A DNA stretch of 64,000 nucleotides from Lachnospiraceae bacterium UBA1818. GTDB taxonomy: Bacteria > Bacillota > Clostridia > Lachnospirales > Lachnospiraceae. This document shows positions 17,300 through 25,507 of this stretch, in pieces; within the stretch, counting starts at the first letter, position 1, and each line of letters opens with the position of its first letter. Under the pieces are notes generated by a model that did no database searches, had not been told where the DNA came from, and worked only from the letters and a program-made list of their open reading frames with translations. The position numbers were made by a program, and so were the translations under genes. The DNA lies in assembly GCA_904419285.1 (NCBI GenBank), contig CAJFQZ010000002.1, positions 62,001-126,000 of the forward strand, given 5' to 3'.

Positions 17300-19184
17300 C
17301 AGACAGGGAAAACCTGCAGTCAACAAAGGTACGCTGAAGACGGCGAAGCGCCTGCTGAAGTATGTGACGGGAACATATAAAGTGCAGTTTATTATTGTCA
17401 TTTTCTGTATCCTCATCAGTTCGATCGCATCGATCTCGGTGTCGCTGTCACTCCGGTTTCTGCTGGATGATTTCATTATCCCGCTGATCGGGCAGAAGGA
17501 TCCGGATTATTCAGAACTGTACATGGCGCTGACCGTGCTGGGAACGATCTTCCTCTGCGGCGTTATAGCGACATTTGTATACAGCCGTATGATGGTAACG
17601 ATCGGCCAGGGTGTGCTGAAGCGTGTCAGGGACGAGATGTTCGAACATATGCAGAAGCTCCCGATCCGCTATTTTGACCAGAATACGAACGGATCGATCA
17701 TGAGTCTTTACACAAATGATACCGACACATTGAGACAGATGATCAACCAGTCCATTCCGCAGGTGCTGATGGCGTCTCTGACGATCATCGTTACCTTTAT
17801 CGCTATGCTGGTGTTAAGCCCGGTGCTTACGATCCTGGCGGTCGTGATGATCCTTGTGATGATCCTTGTGGCAAAGACTGTGGCGGGGAACAGTGGAAAG
17901 TACTTCATCCGCCAGCAGCTCGATCTGGCAAGCGTGACCGGATTTGTGGAAGAGAGAATGAACGGACAGCGTGTTGTCAAGGTGTTCAATCACGAACAGA
18001 TGTCGGAAGAAGAGTTCGACAAGCTCAATGATGAGCTGTTTACAAGTGCATCCAGAGCACATACATTTGCAAGTGTGATGGGTCCCATCATAGGAAACCT
18101 CGGAAATCTGCAGTTTGTTCTGACGGCTGTGTTCGGCGGATTCCTGTCTGTTGCCGGCATCGGAAACATCACGCTGGGAGTTATGGCATCCTACCTGCAG
18201 TTCACAAAGAGCTTTACCCAGCCGTTCATGCAGATCGCGCAGCAGTTCAACTCCATTATCATGGCGCTCGCCGGAGCGGAGCGTATCTTCAACATGATGG
18301 ATGAAGAGCCGGAGGTTGACAACGGATATGTCACCCTGGTAAATGCGAAGAAGGATGCGGATGGCAATATCACAGAGTGCAGTGAGCGTACAGGTCTCTG
18401 GGCGTGGAAACACCCGCATCAGGCGGACGGCACAGTGACCTATCAGGAGCTGAAAGGCGATGTGCGTTTCTACGATATGACGTTCGGCTACACTCCGGAT
18501 CATATGGTGCTCCATAATCTGACACTGTATGCAAAACCGGGACAGAAGCTGGCGTTCGTCGGTTCCACCGGCGCAGGAAAGACGACGATCACCAACCTGA
18601 TCAACCGTTTCTATGATGTGGCGGACGGAAAGATCCGGTATGACGACATCAATATTAATAAGATAAAGAAGGCTGACCTGAGAAGGTCGCTCGGTATCGT
18701 TCTTCAGGATACACATCTGTTTACCGGAACGATCAAAGAAAATATCCGCTACGGCAAGCTGGATGCGACCGATGAAGAAGTAGTAAAGGCTGCAAAGCTG
18801 GCACATGCGGACGGATTTATCCGGATGCTGCCGAACGGGTATGATACTCAGCTGAGCGGCGACGGAGAAGAACTCTCCCAGGGACAGAGACAGCTGCTCG
18901 CGATCGCGAGAGCGGCGATCGCAGATCCGCCGGTCCTGATCCTTGACGAGGCGACATCGTCCATCGATACCAGAACCGAGAGTATCGTGCAGAAGGGTAT
19001 GGATAACCTGATGAAAGGGCGCACCGTATTCGTGATCGCCCACAGGCTGTCAACCATCCGAAACAGCGATGCGATCATGGTTCTCGAACACGGACGCATC
19101 ATCGAGCGAGGAACCCACGAAGAACTCCTCAAACTAAAAGGAACCTACTATCAGCTGTATACAGGGAAGCTGGAGCTTTCGTGA
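17292..19184 (+). CDS. ABC exporter half-transporter, catalytic-site subunit
   Basis: A 630-residue fused permease-ATPase partner of the preceding gene. Six transmembrane helices occupy about residues 30-330, followed by an insertion (ECSERTGLWAWKHPHQADG) before the ATPase. Walker A is GSTGAGKTTITN, the signature is ELSQGQRQLLAIARA, Walker B with the catalytic Glu is VLILDEATSSID, and the H-loop is IAHRLST. The complementary motif changes in the two subunits support a heterodimer with one consensus ATP site. The start overlaps the partner's end (ATGAG). A 27-bp hairpin follows about 16 bp after the stop. Confidence 0.92.
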   Translation: MSNRQGKPAVNKGTLKTAKRLLKYVTGTYKVQFIIVIFCILISSIASISVSLSLRFLLDDFIIPLIGQKDPDYSELYMALTVLGTIFLCGVIATFVYSRMMVTIGQGVLKRVRDEMFEHMQKLPIRYFDQNTNGSIMSLYTNDTDTLRQMINQSIPQVLMASLTIIVTFIAMLVLSPVLTILAVVMILVMILVAKTVAGNSGKYFIRQQLDLASVTGFVEERMNGQRVVKVFNHEQMSEEEFDKLNDELFTSASRAHTFASVMGPIIGNLGNLQFVLTAVFGGFLSVAGIGNITLGVMASYLQFTKSFTQPFMQIAQQFNSIIMALAGAERIFNMMDEEPEVDNGYVTLVNAKKDADGNITECSERTGLWAWKHPHQADGTVTYQELKGDVRFYDMTFGYTPDHMVLHNLTLYAKPGQKLAFVGSTGAGKTTITNLINRFYDVADGKIRYDDININKIKKADLRRSLGIVLQDTHLFTGTIKENIRYGKLDATDEEVVKAAKLAHADGFIRMLPNGYDTQLSGDGEELSQGQRQLLAIARAAIADPPVLILDEATSSIDTRTESIVQKGMDNLMKGRTVFVIAHRLSTIRNSDAIMVLEHGRIIERGTHEELLKLKGTYYQLYTGKLELS

Positions 19185-19200
19185 TGGCATTGAGCCGTGC

Positions 19201-19266
19201 GGAAAAGCAGAAACGACCAGCCGGAAGAGTGCTTGCATTCTTCCGGCTGGTCGTTTCTGCTTTTCC
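19201..19266 (+). terminator. 27-bp perfect hairpin after the ABC exporter
   Basis: 19201-19227 and 19240-19266 are exact reverse complements with a 12-nt loop. There is no strong T run, so termination is likely but not certain. The right arm is the first copy of the 113-bp tandem repeat that continues downstream. Confidence 0.65.
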
Positions 19267-19674
19267 ATAGGGCGCCAGCCCGCGACTGAGATGAAGCGGA
19301 GCGGAATCGAAGTTGGCACGGCGGAGTCCTCTTGTGGAAGAGTGCTTGCATTCTTCCGGCAGGTCGTTTCTGCTTTTCCATAGGGCGCCAGCCCGCGACT
19401 GAGATGAAGCGAAGCGGAATCGAAGTTGGCACGGCGGAGTCCTCTTGTGGAAGAGTGCTTGCATTCTTCTGGCTGGTCGTTTCTGCTTTTCCATAGGGCG
19501 CCAGCCCGCGACTGAGATGGAGCGGAGCGGAATCGAAGTTGGCACGGCGGAGTCTTCTTGCGGAAGAGTGCTTGCATTCTTCCGGCTGGTCGTTTCTGCT
19601 TTTCCATAGGGCGATAGCCCGCGACTGAGATGGAGCGAAGCGGAATCGAAGTTGGCACGGCGGAGTGCGCGGTT
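19223..19674. repeat. Four 113-bp tandem repeats
   Basis: Units start at 19223, 19336, 19449 and 19562 (GGAAGAGTGCTTGC in each), all exactly 113 bp apart, with a few substitutions per unit (for example GGCTGG or GGCAGG; GCGCCAG or GCGATAG). Each unit carries the right arm of the hairpin, but only the first has the left arm. Because 113 is not a multiple of 3, the open frames running through it on the minus strand shift frame and are not credible genes. Confidence 0.9.
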
Positions 19675-19757
19675 GGAAGAACACTGCACTTTTCACAGCT
19701 CTCTTTTTATGATATCCTTGTGAAAGTGCCTTAAAATTGTTGGTAAGGGAGAATATT
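19675..19757 (+). promoter_or_regulatory. lysO leader with inverted repeat
   Basis: GCACTTTTCACA (19686-19697) and TGTGAAAGTGC (19719-19729) form a stem with one bulge and a T-rich loop, 29 bp before the first LysO gene. No lysine riboswitch (L box) architecture is recognisable in this short segment. Confidence 0.4.
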
Positions 19758-20048
19758 ATGGATGTCATAATCATTATGTGTCTTGGAGTTCTTGTGGGAA
19801 AGAAAGTTTTCCCGCGAAAATGGAAACGCATCAATGAGTTTCTGCAGACGATATGTACGATGCTCCTGATCTTTTCCATGGGAGTCCTGCTCGGCAGCAG
19901 GAATGATTTTCTCAGTGAGATCGGTTCTCTTGGATCCCGCAGCTTCCTGTTTTTCCTGATCCCGTCTGTCTTTTCCGTGCTGGCAGTCTATCCTCTGACA
20001 AGGATATTCCTGGGAAAGAAGCGGCAGAAGAAAAAGGAGGAAGAGTGA
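19758..20048 (+). CDS. LysO-type lysine exporter, N-terminal half
   Basis: A 96-residue membrane protein with three hydrophobic segments (residues about 2-16, 32-52 and 63-82) and a very basic tail (KKRQKKKEEE). It corresponds to the N-terminal part of LysO (YbjE, DUF340), which exports lysine and its toxic analogue thialysine; in E. coli both halves are one protein of about 300 residues. The segment LLIFSMGVLLGSRNDFL fits the LysO family. GGGAGAATATT precedes ATG 19758. The stop codon TGA shares its A with the ATG of the next gene, so the two parts are translationally coupled. Confidence 0.8.
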   Translation: MDVIIIMCLGVLVGKKVFPRKWKRINEFLQTICTMLLIFSMGVLLGSRNDFLSEIGSLGSRSFLFFLIPSVFSVLAVYPLTRIFLGKKRQKKKEEE

Positions 20049-20650
20049 TGGTATATCTGGCGGTTATTGCGCTTGCGGGAGGAATCGCATGCGGCATGGC
20101 GGGTCTGGATCAGAACTTTCCGGTGAAGCTGATCACTGCAAATAAAGATCTGATCCTGTACATACTGATGTTTCTGGTGGGGATCAGTATCGGGATGAAC
20201 AAAGGGATTGTGAGTAAGATCAGGGAGTATCATATCAGGATATTTGTGATTCCCATCGGGATCATAGCCGGATCACTGGCCGGAGGGATCGTGAGCGGAC
20301 TGCTCGTGGGAATCCCACTGAACCAGAGCGCGGCAATTGCCTCGGGAATGGGCTGGTACAGCCTGTCCGGCGTGGCAGTCGGGAATCTTGCGGGGGCGCA
20401 GGCGGGCAGTATTGCATTCCTGAGCAATCTGCTGAGGGAGATATTTTCCTTTTTCAGCATCCCGCTGATTTCCAGAAAGCTGAATTATTACACCTGCATT
20501 GCGCCGGCAGGCGCTACGAGCGAAGATACGACACTGCCTATGATGATACGGTATACAAACGAAGAGACCGTGGTGCTGTCCGTTTTTAACGGTGTGATCT
20601 GCTCAGCGGCTGTGCCGTTCCTGATTTCATTCTGCTATAATTTCGTTTAA
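20048..20650 (+). CDS. LysO-type lysine exporter, C-terminal half
   Basis: A 200-residue polytopic membrane protein equal to the larger C-terminal part of LysO (PF03956). Conserved family segments are visible: MFLVGISIGMNKG, a glycine-rich SGMGWYSLSGVAVGN, EIFSFFSIPLISRK and PAGATSEDTTLPMM. The acidic residues in the last motifs correspond to those needed for transport in E. coli LysO. RBS AAGGAGGAAG lies at the end of the upstream gene. The split form is common in Clostridia; a functional exporter would need both chains. The stop is followed by degenerate GGGACACAG repeats and a hairpin. Confidence 0.86.
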   Translation: MVYLAVIALAGGIACGMAGLDQNFPVKLITANKDLILYILMFLVGISIGMNKGIVSKIREYHIRIFVIPIGIIAGSLAGGIVSGLLVGIPLNQSAAIASGMGWYSLSGVAVGNLAGAQAGSIAFLSNLLREIFSFFSIPLISRKLNYYTCIAPAGATSEDTTLPMMIRYTNEETVVLSVFNGVICSAAVPFLISFCYNFV

Positions 20651-20654
20651 AACA

Positions 20655-20744
20655 GTCAATTTGGGACACAGCGAACTGCATTTAGGGACACAGTGAATGT
20701 CAATTGGGGACGTAGTGAAATTGAATTTTACTACGTCCCCAATT
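20655..20744. terminator. Bidirectional terminator with three degenerate GGGAC repeats
   Basis: Three imperfect tandem blocks (GGGACACAGCGAA, GGGACACAGTGAA, GGGACGTAGTGAA) lead into a hairpin whose arms 20702-20716 and 20730-20744 pair perfectly over 15 bp. It lies between the convergent lysO and K+ channel genes and ends exactly where the channel stop codon begins. Confidence 0.75.
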
Positions 20745-21950
20745 TCATATTTCGATATCCGTGCCGCTGGAGATGAAGGATTGTGTATAGATGATTACGA
20801 CGTCTCTCTCCTGGAGGATCATGCTTCCGTTGGGGATCAGGACCCGCTTTCTGCGTTTTACCAGAACGATGATAGAGTGGCGGGAGATGTCCAGGTCGCG
20901 GATGCGGTGCCCGATCCAGGGGTGGCTTTTCTGAAGGGTGATTTCCTTGAGCTTGATGTGCTCGTTCTCGCCAAAGGATTCCGCGCCGAGGACCATTATG
21001 TCATCTGCGCGCAGCCTCATGTTCCCGCGGGGGACCAGTATACGGTCGTTCCGTTTTACTACTGCCACGATCACGCGCTCCGGGAGATTGAGCTGGGCGA
21101 TGGTATGATCGACCCAGGGATCCCGCTGTGTCAGATGGATCTTGATGAAATGGATGTCAGATTCCTGTCCGTATTCGCTCATCCGCTTGATGCGGGAATA
21201 CTGATCGACGAATCCGGCGGAAATGATACCGGTCGGGATCGCCACCATGCCGACTCCGAGAAAGGTGATGAAGATACCGAACATTTTTCCCAGTGTGGTG
21301 ATCGGGTAGATATCGCCGTATCCGACGGTGAGCAGTGTGGAAGCGGCCCACCAGATCCCGGAGAATGCGTTGGAAAATACTTCCGGCTGTGCTTCGTGCT
21401 CCAGGCTGTACATGCACAGACTGGACGCCAGAATGAGGATCAGAATGGTGAATACAGAAGAAAAGAGCTGCTGTTTCTTGCTCGAGAGCACTTCCGTGAT
21501 CAGCTTGAAGGAGTCGTAGTATGCGTTTATCCGAAACAGGCGGAATACCCGCATGATCCGCAGCATCCGGAACGCTACGGCTCCCGAGGGGAAGAAGACG
21601 GGAAGGAAATACGGCAGAAATGAGAGCAGGTCCACGATCCCGGTAAAAGAAAGCACATATTTCCTGACCGCTCGCAGTTCACTGAACTCAGGATACAGAT
21701 ACTTTGCCGCCCACAGCCGGAGAAGATAATCAACGAGAAATGTGGTTACGGTTATCCGTTCGATCAGCAGAAGAACAGGCTCATACTGCGCACGTATCAG
21801 GTCATAAGTCAGCAGGACGCTGACGGTCAGATTTGCGATTATGAGAAAAATATAGACAAAATCATACAAATGGCTGACCCAGTCAGAACCGGTCCTGACG
21901 TCTATGATCTCAGCGGTCTGTTTTCGGTATTTATCCAGTCTTTTTTTCAT
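20745..21950 (-). CDS. Voltage-gated-type potassium channel with two RCK_C domains
   Basis: A 401-residue channel subunit. Residues about 20-160 form a voltage-sensor-like bundle, with S4 reading FRMLRIMRVFRLFRINA (spaced arginines). The pore follows with WWAASTLLTVGYGDIYPITT, containing the TVGYGD potassium filter, and the inner helix ITFLGVGMVAIPTGIISAGF. The cytoplasmic tail has two related RCK C-terminal (TrkA_C) modules (DPWVDHTIAQLNLPE... and SHPWIGHRIRDLDISR...) that likely bind a ligand. The start ATG 21950 has AGGGGGA upstream; a longer frame to 22022 lacks one. It is a lone gene; a role in K+ homeostasis or membrane potential is inferred. Confidence 0.9.
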   Translation of the reverse strand: MKKRLDKYRKQTAEIIDVRTGSDWVSHLYDFVYIFLIIANLTVSVLLTYDLIRAQYEPVLLLIERITVTTFLVDYLLRLWAAKYLYPEFSELRAVRKYVLSFTGIVDLLSFLPYFLPVFFPSGAVAFRMLRIMRVFRLFRINAYYDSFKLITEVLSSKKQQLFSSVFTILILILASSLCMYSLEHEAQPEVFSNAFSGIWWAASTLLTVGYGDIYPITTLGKMFGIFITFLGVGMVAIPTGIISAGFVDQYSRIKRMSEYGQESDIHFIKIHLTQRDPWVDHTIAQLNLPERVIVAVVKRNDRILVPRGNMRLRADDIMVLGAESFGENEHIKLKEITLQKSHPWIGHRIRDLDISRHSIIVLVKRRKRVLIPNGSMILQERDVVIIYTQSFISSGTDIEI

Positions 21951-22105
21951 AGTGATTTTCCCCCTCGGCTGTTCTTTCCATGCTTTGAAAATATTATACT
22001 CCGATGAGATCAGCTCCTGCAATAAGGCGTGCCCCTATCTGTGAGGAAATTTTGATTTTACTAGCTTGACGAAATATGTTAAAATACTTTTAGTTCTGCC
22101 ATGCG

Positions 22106-22155
22106 CGGATATCAGAGGACAGTCCCGGCGGCGAGGGAATGTTTTCTGATATCCG
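22106..22155 (+). promoter_or_regulatory. Stable hairpin in the leader of the aconitase-family gene
   Basis: Arms 22106-22121 (CGGATATCAGAGGACA) and 22140-22155 pair at 14 of 16 positions, topped by a TCCC/GGGA stem. It ends 37 bp before ATG 22193, in front of the RBS AAGGAGG. A weak promoter (TTTACT 22057-22062, TAAAAT 22080-22085, 17-bp spacer) precedes it, so it would be transcribed in the leader. No T run. Confidence 0.6.
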
Positions 22156-22192
22156 TATAGGGCGGAGATACAAAATTTAAGGAGGTTTCTAC

Positions 22193-24466
22193 ATGATTAA
22201 ATTGTATGACAACGGTGTCTATCTTTTAAACGGCACTGAGATCGTGGAAGATACAGGAAATGTACAGGTTCCTCTGTCAAAGGAAGAAGCGGCGAAGAAT
22301 ACGATGGCGTATAACATCCTGAAGGATCACAACACTTCTTCTGATATGAAGAATCTGCAGATCCGCTTTGATAAGCTGACATCCCATGACATTACATTTG
22401 TCGGGATCATCCAGACAGCGCGCGCTTCAGGACTTCAGAAGTTCCCGATGCCCTACGTGCTGACAAACTGCCACAACAGTCTCTGTGCGGTCGGAGGTAC
22501 GATCAATGAGGATGACCACATGTTCGGACTGACCTGCGCGAAGAAGTACGGCGGTGTCTATGTTCCGCCTCATCAGGCAGTGATCCACCAGTTTGCCCGC
22601 GAGATGCTGGCAGGCGGAGGAAAGATGATCCTCGGATCAGACAGCCATACCCGTTACGGAGCTCTCGGTACCATGGCTATGGGCGAGGGCGGACCGGAGC
22701 TTGTAAAACAGCTCCTCAATAAGACATATGATATCAAGATGCCCGGCGTGATCGCGATCTATCTGGACGGCGAGCCGATGAAGGGCGTCGGACCGCAGGA
22801 TGTTGCCCTTGCGATCATTGGAGCGGTGTTCAAGAACGGCTATGTGAACAACAAAGTCATGGAGTTCGTAGGACCTGGCGTGAAGAAGTTAAGCGCGGAC
22901 TTCCGTATCGGCGTTGACGTTATGACAACAGAGACGACCTGCCTGTCCTCAATCTGGACAACAGACGAGAAGATCCAGGAGTTCTACGAGATCCACGGAA
23001 GGATCGGCGATTACAAAGAACTGAATCCGGGCGCAGTGACATACTACGACGGATGTGTTTACGTGAACTTAAGCGAGATCAAGCCGATGATCGCCATGCC
23101 GTTCCACCCGAGCAATGTCTATACGATCGACGAGCTGAACGCGAATCTGAAGGACATTCTCCACGATGTGGAGCAGAAGGCTCTGGTCAGCCTGGACGGC
23201 GCAGTGGATTACTCGCTGCAGGATAAGATCCGCGACGGTAAGCTCTATGTAGAGCAGGGAATCATCGCGGGCTGCGCGGGCGGCGGATTCGAAAACATCT
23301 GCGCTGCGGCAGACATTATCAAAGGAAGAAATATCGGTTCTGATGCATTTACATTCAGTGTATATCCGGCAAGTATGCCGATCTACATGGAACTCGTGAA
23401 GAACGGTGCAGTTGCCGATCTGATGGAGGCAGGAACTGTCGTGAAGACTGCATTCTGCGGACCGTGCTTCGGTGCTGGAGACACTCCGGCGAACAACGCA
23501 CTGTCTATCCGTCATACGACGAGAAACTTCCCGAACCGCGAGGGAAGTAAGCTTCAGAGCGGACAGATCTCATCCGTTGCGCTTATGGATGCGCGTTCTA
23601 TCGCAGCGACAGCAGCAAATAAGGGATTCCTTACTCCTGCGACAGCGATGGATGTGGAATATAAAGGACAGAAATATCACTTTGACAGCAATATTTATGC
23701 AAACCGTGTATTTGACAGCCACGGAGTTGCGGATCCGAGCGTGGAGATCCAGTTCGGTCCGAATATCAAGGACTGGCCGGAGATGTCTGCACTTCCGGAG
23801 AATCTGATCGTGAAAGTTGTATCCGAGATCCACGATCCGGTCACAACGACGGACGAGCTGATTCCATCCGGAGAGACTTCCTCCTACCGCTCGAACCCGC
23901 TGGGACTTGCAGAGTTCGCACTCTCAAGAAAAGACCCGGCATATGTGGGACGCGCAAAAGAAGTACAGAAGGCACAGAAGGCTATCGAGGCGGGCACATG
24001 TCCGCTGGATGCTCTGGAAGAGCTGAAACCGGTAATGGAGACGATCCAGAAGACGTATCCGGAAGTGGGCAAAGGAAATATCGGCGTCGGAAGCACGATC
24101 TTCGCTGTGAAGCCGGGAGACGGCTCCGCCCGCGAACAGGCTGCATCCTGCCAGAAGGTGCTCGGCGGCTGGGCGAATATCGCCGTTGAATATGCGACAA
24201 AGCGTTACCGCTCCAACCTGATCAACTGGGGAATGCTTCCGTTCCTGACCGATGCGGACCACGAGGCGCTTCCGTTCAAGAACGGCGACTATATCTTCCT
24301 TCCGGATATCAGAAAAGCAGTGGAGGAGAAGGCAGATGTCATCAAAGCATATGTAGTAGGAGATGACCTGAAGGAGATCGACTTAAGGCTCGGTGATCTG
24401 ACCGATGTGGAGAGACAGATCATCCTCGACGGATGCCTGATCAACTACTATAAAGCAACTCTTTAA
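22193..24466 (+). CDS. Aconitase-family hydratase (YbhJ-like aconitate hydratase)
   Basis: A 757-residue aconitase-superfamily protein. Hallmarks are [20 protein letters not shown], the [4Fe-4S]-binding cysteines in [12 protein letters not shown] and [10 protein letters not shown], and a C-terminal swivelling domain with [12 protein letters not shown] and LINWGMLPF. The cysteine contexts differ from classical AcnA (GSCTNS) and fit the YbhJ-like branch annotated as hydratase or aconitate hydratase. The expected reaction is citrate to isocitrate, which suits the citrate synthase gene at 29656 in the same window. A different substrate cannot be excluded. AAGGAGG lies 9 bp before the start. Its TAA stop is the first base block of palindrome copy B. 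Confidence 0.82.
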   Translation: MIKLYDNGVYLLNGTEIVEDTGNVQVPLSKEEAAKNTMAYNILKDHNTSSDMKNLQIRFDKLTSHDITFVGIIQTARASGLQKFPMPYVLTNCHNSLCAVGGTINEDDHMFGLTCAKKYGGVYVPPHQAVIHQFAREMLAGGGKMILGSDSHTRYGALGTMAMGEGGPELVKQLLNKTYDIKMPGVIAIYLDGEPMKGVGPQDVALAIIGAVFKNGYVNNKVMEFVGPGVKKLSADFRIGVDVMTTETTCLSSIWTTDEKIQEFYEIHGRIGDYKELNPGAVTYYDGCVYVNLSEIKPMIAMPFHPSNVYTIDELNANLKDILHDVEQKALVSLDGAVDYSLQDKIRDGKLYVEQGIIAGCAGGGFENICAAADIIKGRNIGSDAFTFSVYPASMPIYMELVKNGAVADLMEAGTVVKTAFCGPCFGAGDTPANNALSIRHTTRNFPNREGSKLQSGQISSVALMDARSIAATAANKGFLTPATAMDVEYKGQKYHFDSNIYANRVFDSHGVADPSVEIQFGPNIKDWPEMSALPENLIVKVVSEIHDPVTTTDELIPSGETSSYRSNPLGLAEFALSRKDPAYVGRAKEVQKAQKAIEAGTCPLDALEELKPVMETIQKTYPEVGKGNIGVGSTIFAVKPGDGSAREQAASCQKVLGGWANIAVEYATKRYRSNLINWGMLPFLTDADHEALPFKNGDYIFLPDIRKAVEEKADVIKAYVVGDDLKEIDLRLGDLTDVERQIILDGCLINYYKATL

Positions 24467-24823
24467 ATTCGGGGCTGCGAGGAAAGTTCTGATTGAGGAC
24501 AGCATCCGAAAACAGGAAATGCTGACAGAAGAATTCCTTCTTCGATAAGAGGAGGGCGGTTTCAGGTTCCGTTCCATAATCTGAGAAAATCTAAAGGAAG
24601 CGGTATCCCGCTAAAAGCAAGGGCTGCAATAAGAAATTCGCTCCGATTGGACAAATCTTATTGCAGCCCTTAACGCGTAACACCACTTCCTGAAGGTTTT
24701 CTATCAGATTATTCCGGCCGCCTGAACCGCCCTCCTCTTATCTTTGAATGGAAGTTCCGGTTTAGCTTCCCATGCTTTCTGTTTTAATTCGGCCAGAATT
24801 TTCCTACGGCAAACCCGAAATTT
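24464..24823. repeat. Long imperfect palindrome, copy B (360 bp)
   Basis: Same architecture as copy A (11716-12073): TAAATTCGGG at the left end pairs with CCCGAAATTT at the right end, and the central 16-bp stem is identical (24619-24634 with 24656-24671). Where copy A has GAGGCGG paired with CCGCCTC, copy B has GAGGAGG paired with CCTCCTC, so the substitution is matched on the other arm. It starts at the stop codon of the hydratase gene. 24824-24920 holds no feature except the sigma gene's RBS. Confidence 0.85.
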
Positions 24824-24920
24824 CCTGCAACAGTTTTGAGTTTTCCTGACTCTAATATATACCGGAGACAAAAATAGAACAGCCCGTCTGTTAAGTGCGC
24901 ACTGTGAGAGGAGGGGGCGG

Positions 24921-25472
24921 ATGTATGATTATGAAAACAGCCCGGAGCCGGAACTGATCCGGCGGGCGAGAAGAGGAGATATAAAGGCTTTTTCCACGCT
25001 TTATGCGGGAATATACAAGGATCTTTACCGGTTTGCGCTCTGTACGACAAGGCATGTGCAGGACGCGGAGGATGCTGTGAGCGAGACAGTGGCGGCGGCT
25101 TATGAGAATATCGGGAAGCTCAGGAAGGAGGATTCTTTCCGGAGCTGGATGTTCACGATCCTGAACAATCAGTGCAGGAAGATATTGAGGGGCAGGAACA
25201 GGACCGTATCGACTGATGAAAGAGATGATATCGCCAGAGATACAGAGAGCGCAGCAGGGCACGAGCCGGATTATGCGGGACAGCACGACGTCCGGGCGGC
25301 ATTTGCGGCGCTTGAAGAGGAGGAGCAGATGATCATTGCATTTTCCGTATTCGGAGGATACCGCAGCGAAGAGATCGCGGCCATGCTGGATAAGAATGCC
25401 GCGACAGTCCGTTCCAGGAAGAGCAGGGCGCTTGGGAAGATGCGGAAGATTCTTGAGAAAGCGGATTTTTGA
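24921..25472 (+). CDS. ECF-type RNA polymerase sigma factor
   Basis: A 183-residue sigma factor with only regions 2 and 4. Region 2 covers residues about 12-80 (RRGDIKAFSTLYAGIYKDLY, then DAEDAVSETVAAAYENIGKL and FRSWMFTILNNQCR), and region 4 covers 130-180 with the helix-turn-helix EEIAAMLDKNAATVRSRKSRA. Sigma factors of this kind direct a stress or envelope regulon and are held by a membrane anti-sigma factor. The next gene encodes a single-pass membrane protein with a charged cytoplasmic N-terminus and is the likely partner. GAGAGGAGGGGG lies before ATG 24921. Preceded by palindrome copy B. Confidence 0.9.
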   Translation: MYDYENSPEPELIRRARRGDIKAFSTLYAGIYKDLYRFALCTTRHVQDAEDAVSETVAAAYENIGKLRKEDSFRSWMFTILNNQCRKILRGRNRTVSTDERDDIARDTESAAGHEPDYAGQHDVRAAFAALEEEEQMIIAFSVFGGYRSEEIAAMLDKNAATVRSRKSRALGKMRKILEKADF

Positions 25473-25507
25473 GAAGGGTATGGAAGAGTCAGGAAAGGGT
25501 GAGCAGT

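Noticed and set aside
19223..19674. CRISPR array
   Set aside because: Units are contiguous 113-bp tandem copies with no unique spacers and no cas genes nearby.
19675..19757. Lysine riboswitch upstream of lysO
   Set aside because: Only about 80 bp of unique sequence lies before the gene, too short for the five-helix L box, and no conserved core was seen.
19129..19879. Several overlapping minus-strand open frames of 170-240 codons
   Set aside because: They run through the 113-bp tandem repeat in different frames, have no ribosome site and repeat the same peptide; they are by-products of the repeat.
20697..21623. A 308-codon plus-strand open frame
   Set aside because: It is antisense to the K+ channel gene, whose motifs (TVGYGD, S4 arginines, RCK_C) and RBS are clear.
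22066..22085. TTGACG at 22066 as the -35 box of the aconitase-like gene
   Set aside because: It is only 8 bp from the nearest TAAAAT; the TTTACT box at 22057 gives correct spacing but is weak.
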